A stretch of 35,167 nt of DNA from Deltaproteobacteria bacterium PRO3. Lineage in GTDB: Bacteria; UBA10199; DSSB01. The position numbers and the translations under genes are program-made. The stretch is from contig SZOV01000025.1 of the NCBI GenBank assembly GCA_030263375.1, forward strand, positions 1-35,167, given 5' to 3'. Below are positions 33,209-35,167 of this stretch, piece by piece. The notes under the pieces were generated by a model. That model was not told where the DNA came from and searched no databases. It worked only from the letters and a program-made list of their open reading frames with translations. Within the stretch, counting starts at the first letter, position 1; each line of letters begins with the position of its first letter.

Positions 33209-34972
33209 TTACGAATTTTCCACCTCTTTTTGCCCGAAACGGTCGAGCTTATGATACAGGGTTTGGCGCTGGATCCCCAGCTTCCGGGCCGCTAAGGCCT
33301 TGTTTCCCTTGCATTCTTTCAAGACCCTCGCGACCTCTTCGGGGGTGACGCGGCGCTTGGGCGGCTCGATCTCGAGGTTCCGAATCTTTTGGTGGAGGGT
33401 GAAGCGGGAGATGCCCAAGAGCTTGGCGGCCTTGACCTTGTTGCCCTGGGACTCCTGGAGGGCGCGGTCGATGATGCGCTTCTCGAAGTTGGAGACCTGG
33501 CGGTCGAGGTTTAAGTCGCGCATCATCTCTTCCTCGAACTCGTATTTTTCGCGGACGTTCTCCGAGAGCAGCTCCTTGGTGATCTCGCCCTTGCCCATGA
33601 CGAGGGCGCGGTTGATCTCGTTTTCCAGCTCGCGGATGTTGCCGGGCCAGTCGTAGGTCATCAGCGCCTTGACCGCCGCCGGCTCGATGGAAAGGAAGTT
33701 TTCGGGGATGCCCATTTTGTTCTTCTTCATGAAGTGCTGGGCGAGCATCGGGATGTCGGGCTTACGCTCGCGCAGGGCCGGCAGATTGATGCGCACGACG
33801 TTCAGGCGGTAGAAGAGGTCCTTGCGAAATTTTCCCTCCTTCACCAGCTCGCCCAAGTCCTTGTTGGTCGCCGAGATGATGCGGACGTTCACCTTGACGG
33901 TCTTGTTCGAGCCGAGTGGCCGGATCTCGCCCTCCTGCAGGACGCGCAGCAGCTTCGCCTGCATGCCTGGGCTCATGTCGGCGACCTCGTCCAAGAAGAC
34001 GGTGCCGCCGTCGGCGTATTCGAACATGCCCTTCTTGTCGCGCTCGGCCCCGGTGAAAGCCCCGCGGACGTGGCCGAAGAGCTCGGACTCGAGCAGAGTT
34101 TCGGAGTAGGAGGCGCAGTTGGTCGAGACGTAGATCTTCGCCTTGCGCGGGCCGTTGTAGTGCAGGGCGCGGGCGATCAGCTCCTTGCCGGTGCCCGATT
34201 CGCCGTGGATGTAGACGGTGACGTCCGAGTCGATGATGCGGTCGAGGGTCTTGAGGACTTCCTTCATGGCGTGCGACTCGCCGATGATCTCTTGGTAACG
34301 GTCGGCGCGGGGGCCTTCGATGTCTTGTTGGGATTCTAATTGCAGTTTCACTTTCTCCAGCTCCTGGGCCTGGTCGGCGACGCGGTCTTCGAGGGCCTTG
34401 TTGAGCCGGAGGATCATCTTCTGGTTGTTCTCGAGTTCCTTTTGGCGTTGGCGGTTCTCTTCGAGCAGCCGCGCGTGGCTGATCGCCAGCGAGGCCTGGT
34501 CGGCGAAGACCGAGACGACTTGGGCGTGGTTTTCCTGGAAGACGCCCGAGGCGAAGCGGTTGTCCAAGTAGATGACGCCCTGGATCGAGTCGCCGCTCTT
34601 CAGCGGCACGGCCAGGACCGAGCGCAGCTTCATGCGGTGCACGCTCTCCGCCCCCTTGAGCTTGGCCTCTTCGCCGGCGTCCAACGTCAGGACGGCGTTG
34701 CGGGTCTGGGTGACCTCGCGGATGATCGAGGTCGAGACCTTCTCGCGGGCCTTCTTCAGGCTTTCCTTGTCCATGTTGCGCGCGGACTGCACCTCGATGC
34801 CCTCTTCCTTGAAGAGGACGACGAAGCCGCGCTCGGCGCCGGAGAGCTGGATCGCCTCGTCGAGGATCAGGTCGAGCAGGCGGTCGAGGTTCATCTGCGC
34901 GAGGATGCGCTTGGAGATCTCGAAGATCTTCTCGTAAGTGGGGGTGTCGAGCTTGGAATCGGTCAGGGTCAT
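33209..34972 (-). CDS. GAF-type sigma54-dependent activator (EBP) with two C-terminal Fis-like HTH domains
   Basis: 587 aa. A GAF sensor domain (about 20-170) is followed by a coiled coil (170-215). The AAA+ domain has Walker A GESGTGKE (257-264), the sigma54-contacting GAFTGA loop (304-309), Walker B GTVFLDEV (323-330) and WPGNIRELENEI near 441-452. The C-terminus carries two Fis-type HTH units in a row: one about 494-532 (GNKVKAAKLLGISRFTLHQKI) and one about 541-578 (GNKALAARKLGIQRQTLYHKL). Most EBPs have one. It lacks a receiver domain, so a ligand or partner protein should control it. Its start overlaps the upstream gene (CTATGA). A sigma54 promoter lies 1.9 kb away at 31339-31354. Confidence 0.93.
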   Translation of the reverse strand: MTLTDSKLDTPTYEKIFEISKRILAQMNLDRLLDLILDEAIQLSGAERGFVVLFKEEGIEVQSARNMDKESLKKAREKVSTSIIREVTQTRNAVLTLDAGEEAKLKGAESVHRMKLRSVLAVPLKSGDSIQGVIYLDNRFASGVFQENHAQVVSVFADQASLAISHARLLEENRQRQKELENNQKMILRLNKALEDRVADQAQELEKVKLQLESQQDIEGPRADRYQEIIGESHAMKEVLKTLDRIIDSDVTVYIHGESGTGKELIARALHYNGPRKAKIYVSTNCASYSETLLESELFGHVRGAFTGAERDKKGMFEYADGGTVFLDEVADMSPGMQAKLLRVLQEGEIRPLGSNKTVKVNVRIISATNKDLGELVKEGKFRKDLFYRLNVVRINLPALRERKPDIPMLAQHFMKKNKMGIPENFLSIEPAAVKALMTYDWPGNIRELENEINRALVMGKGEITKELLSENVREKYEFEEEMMRDLNLDRQVSNFEKRIIDRALQESQGNKVKAAKLLGISRFTLHQKIRNLEIEPPKRRVTPEEVARVLKECKGNKALAARKLGIQRQTLYHKLDRFGQKEVENS

Positions 34973-35167
34973 AGGTCCTCCATGGCCTCCAGGATTTTTT
35001 CCAGTTTACGGTCTCGCAAATAGCTCTGTCTCTGGCCCTCGGGGAGCTGCGGCAGCAGGGCCTCGAGGCTCGCCTTGGCCTGCGCGAAGCGGGCTTTGGC
35101 GGCGGCCGGATCGCTGGCGCGCTTTTCCAAAAGGCCCAGGTCGAAGTCGGCCTCCCAAAGGAGGTGT
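34969..35167 (-). CDS. C-terminal end of a helical, probably TPR-containing protein (partial)
   Basis: The reverse strand reads 65 residues ending in SYLRDRKLEKILEAMEDL and a TGA that overlaps the EBP start codon (ATGA-type). The visible part is helical and charged, with HLLWEADFDLGLLEKRASDP resembling a tetratricopeptide-like helix pair. It begins outside the window. In related bacteria such genes before GAF-EBPs can encode large kinases or TPR proteins; that is only a guess here. Coupling suggests it may be the signal partner of the EBP. Confidence 0.6.
   Translation of the reverse strand, partial: HLLWEADFDLGLLEKRASDPAAAKARFAQAKASLEALLPQLPEGQRQSYLRDRKLEKILEAMEDL

Overview
The window is a gene-dense, high-GC chromosomal segment with no rRNA, tRNA, insertion sequence or CRISPR array. 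The gene content points to an uncultured deltaproteobacterium-like organism in the broad Myxococcota/Bdellovibrionota/UBA10199 sense. The reasons are a PEGA-type Ser/Thr kinase next to an FHA-GGDEF diguanylate cyclase, a GAF-type sigma54 activator, RpoH, Gly-rich lipoproteins and a Gram-negative porin. This placement is inferred from gene types, not from a phylogeny.

Layout. 1-4234: end of an rluD-like gene, pgeF, convergent tldD, then mtnP / RodZ-like HTH membrane protein / recO. 4236-10381 (minus): two overlapping genes for giant (about 1,000 aa) AsmA/TamB-like beta-repeat proteins of unknown function, one with a CxxCH motif. 10382-10876: AT-rich spacer with a 15-bp hairpin that has a competing alternative pairing partner. 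10877-14512: signalling block of Ser/Thr kinase with PEGA repeats, FHA-GGDEF cyclase and a receiver-domain protein. 14638-15594: M48 lipoprotein protease. 15637-22041: iron block with fur-feoA-feoB, apbE on the opposite strand, a porin, an FMN_bind protein with a flavinylation motif, and a 4-TM His-containing protein. 22028-31147: housekeeping run tilS, ftsH, folP, glmM, pdxJ, nnr, tsaE, rpoH. 31148-35167: a sigma54-linked region with an AT-rich enhancer-like tract, a near-consensus -24/-12 promoter, two tandem structured RNA elements, two paralogous lipoproteins, a GAF/AAA+/double-Fis sigma54 activator and the end of a further gene.

Two candidate systems stand out. (1) Iron: the exact 15-bp palindromic pattern TGAAA-N5-TTTCA lies in front of fur-feoAB, apbE and the porin/FMN_bind/4-TM operon. 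This predicts one Fur regulon in which an ApbE-flavinylated periplasmic protein reduces Fe(III) for FeoB uptake. (2) Small RNA: a GG-N10-GC sigma54 promoter places its start 1-3 nt before the first of two tandem hairpin RNAs of the same architecture. Both present the loop box CCCCUUGUCCUA, and 10 nt of it are perfectly complementary to the leader of the second lipoprotein mRNA, 11 nt before its ATG. With the sigma54 activator gene adjacent, this looks like a self-contained sigma54-sRNA-lipoprotein circuit.

All function calls come from reading motifs by eye. No database search, folding calculation or expression data was available.
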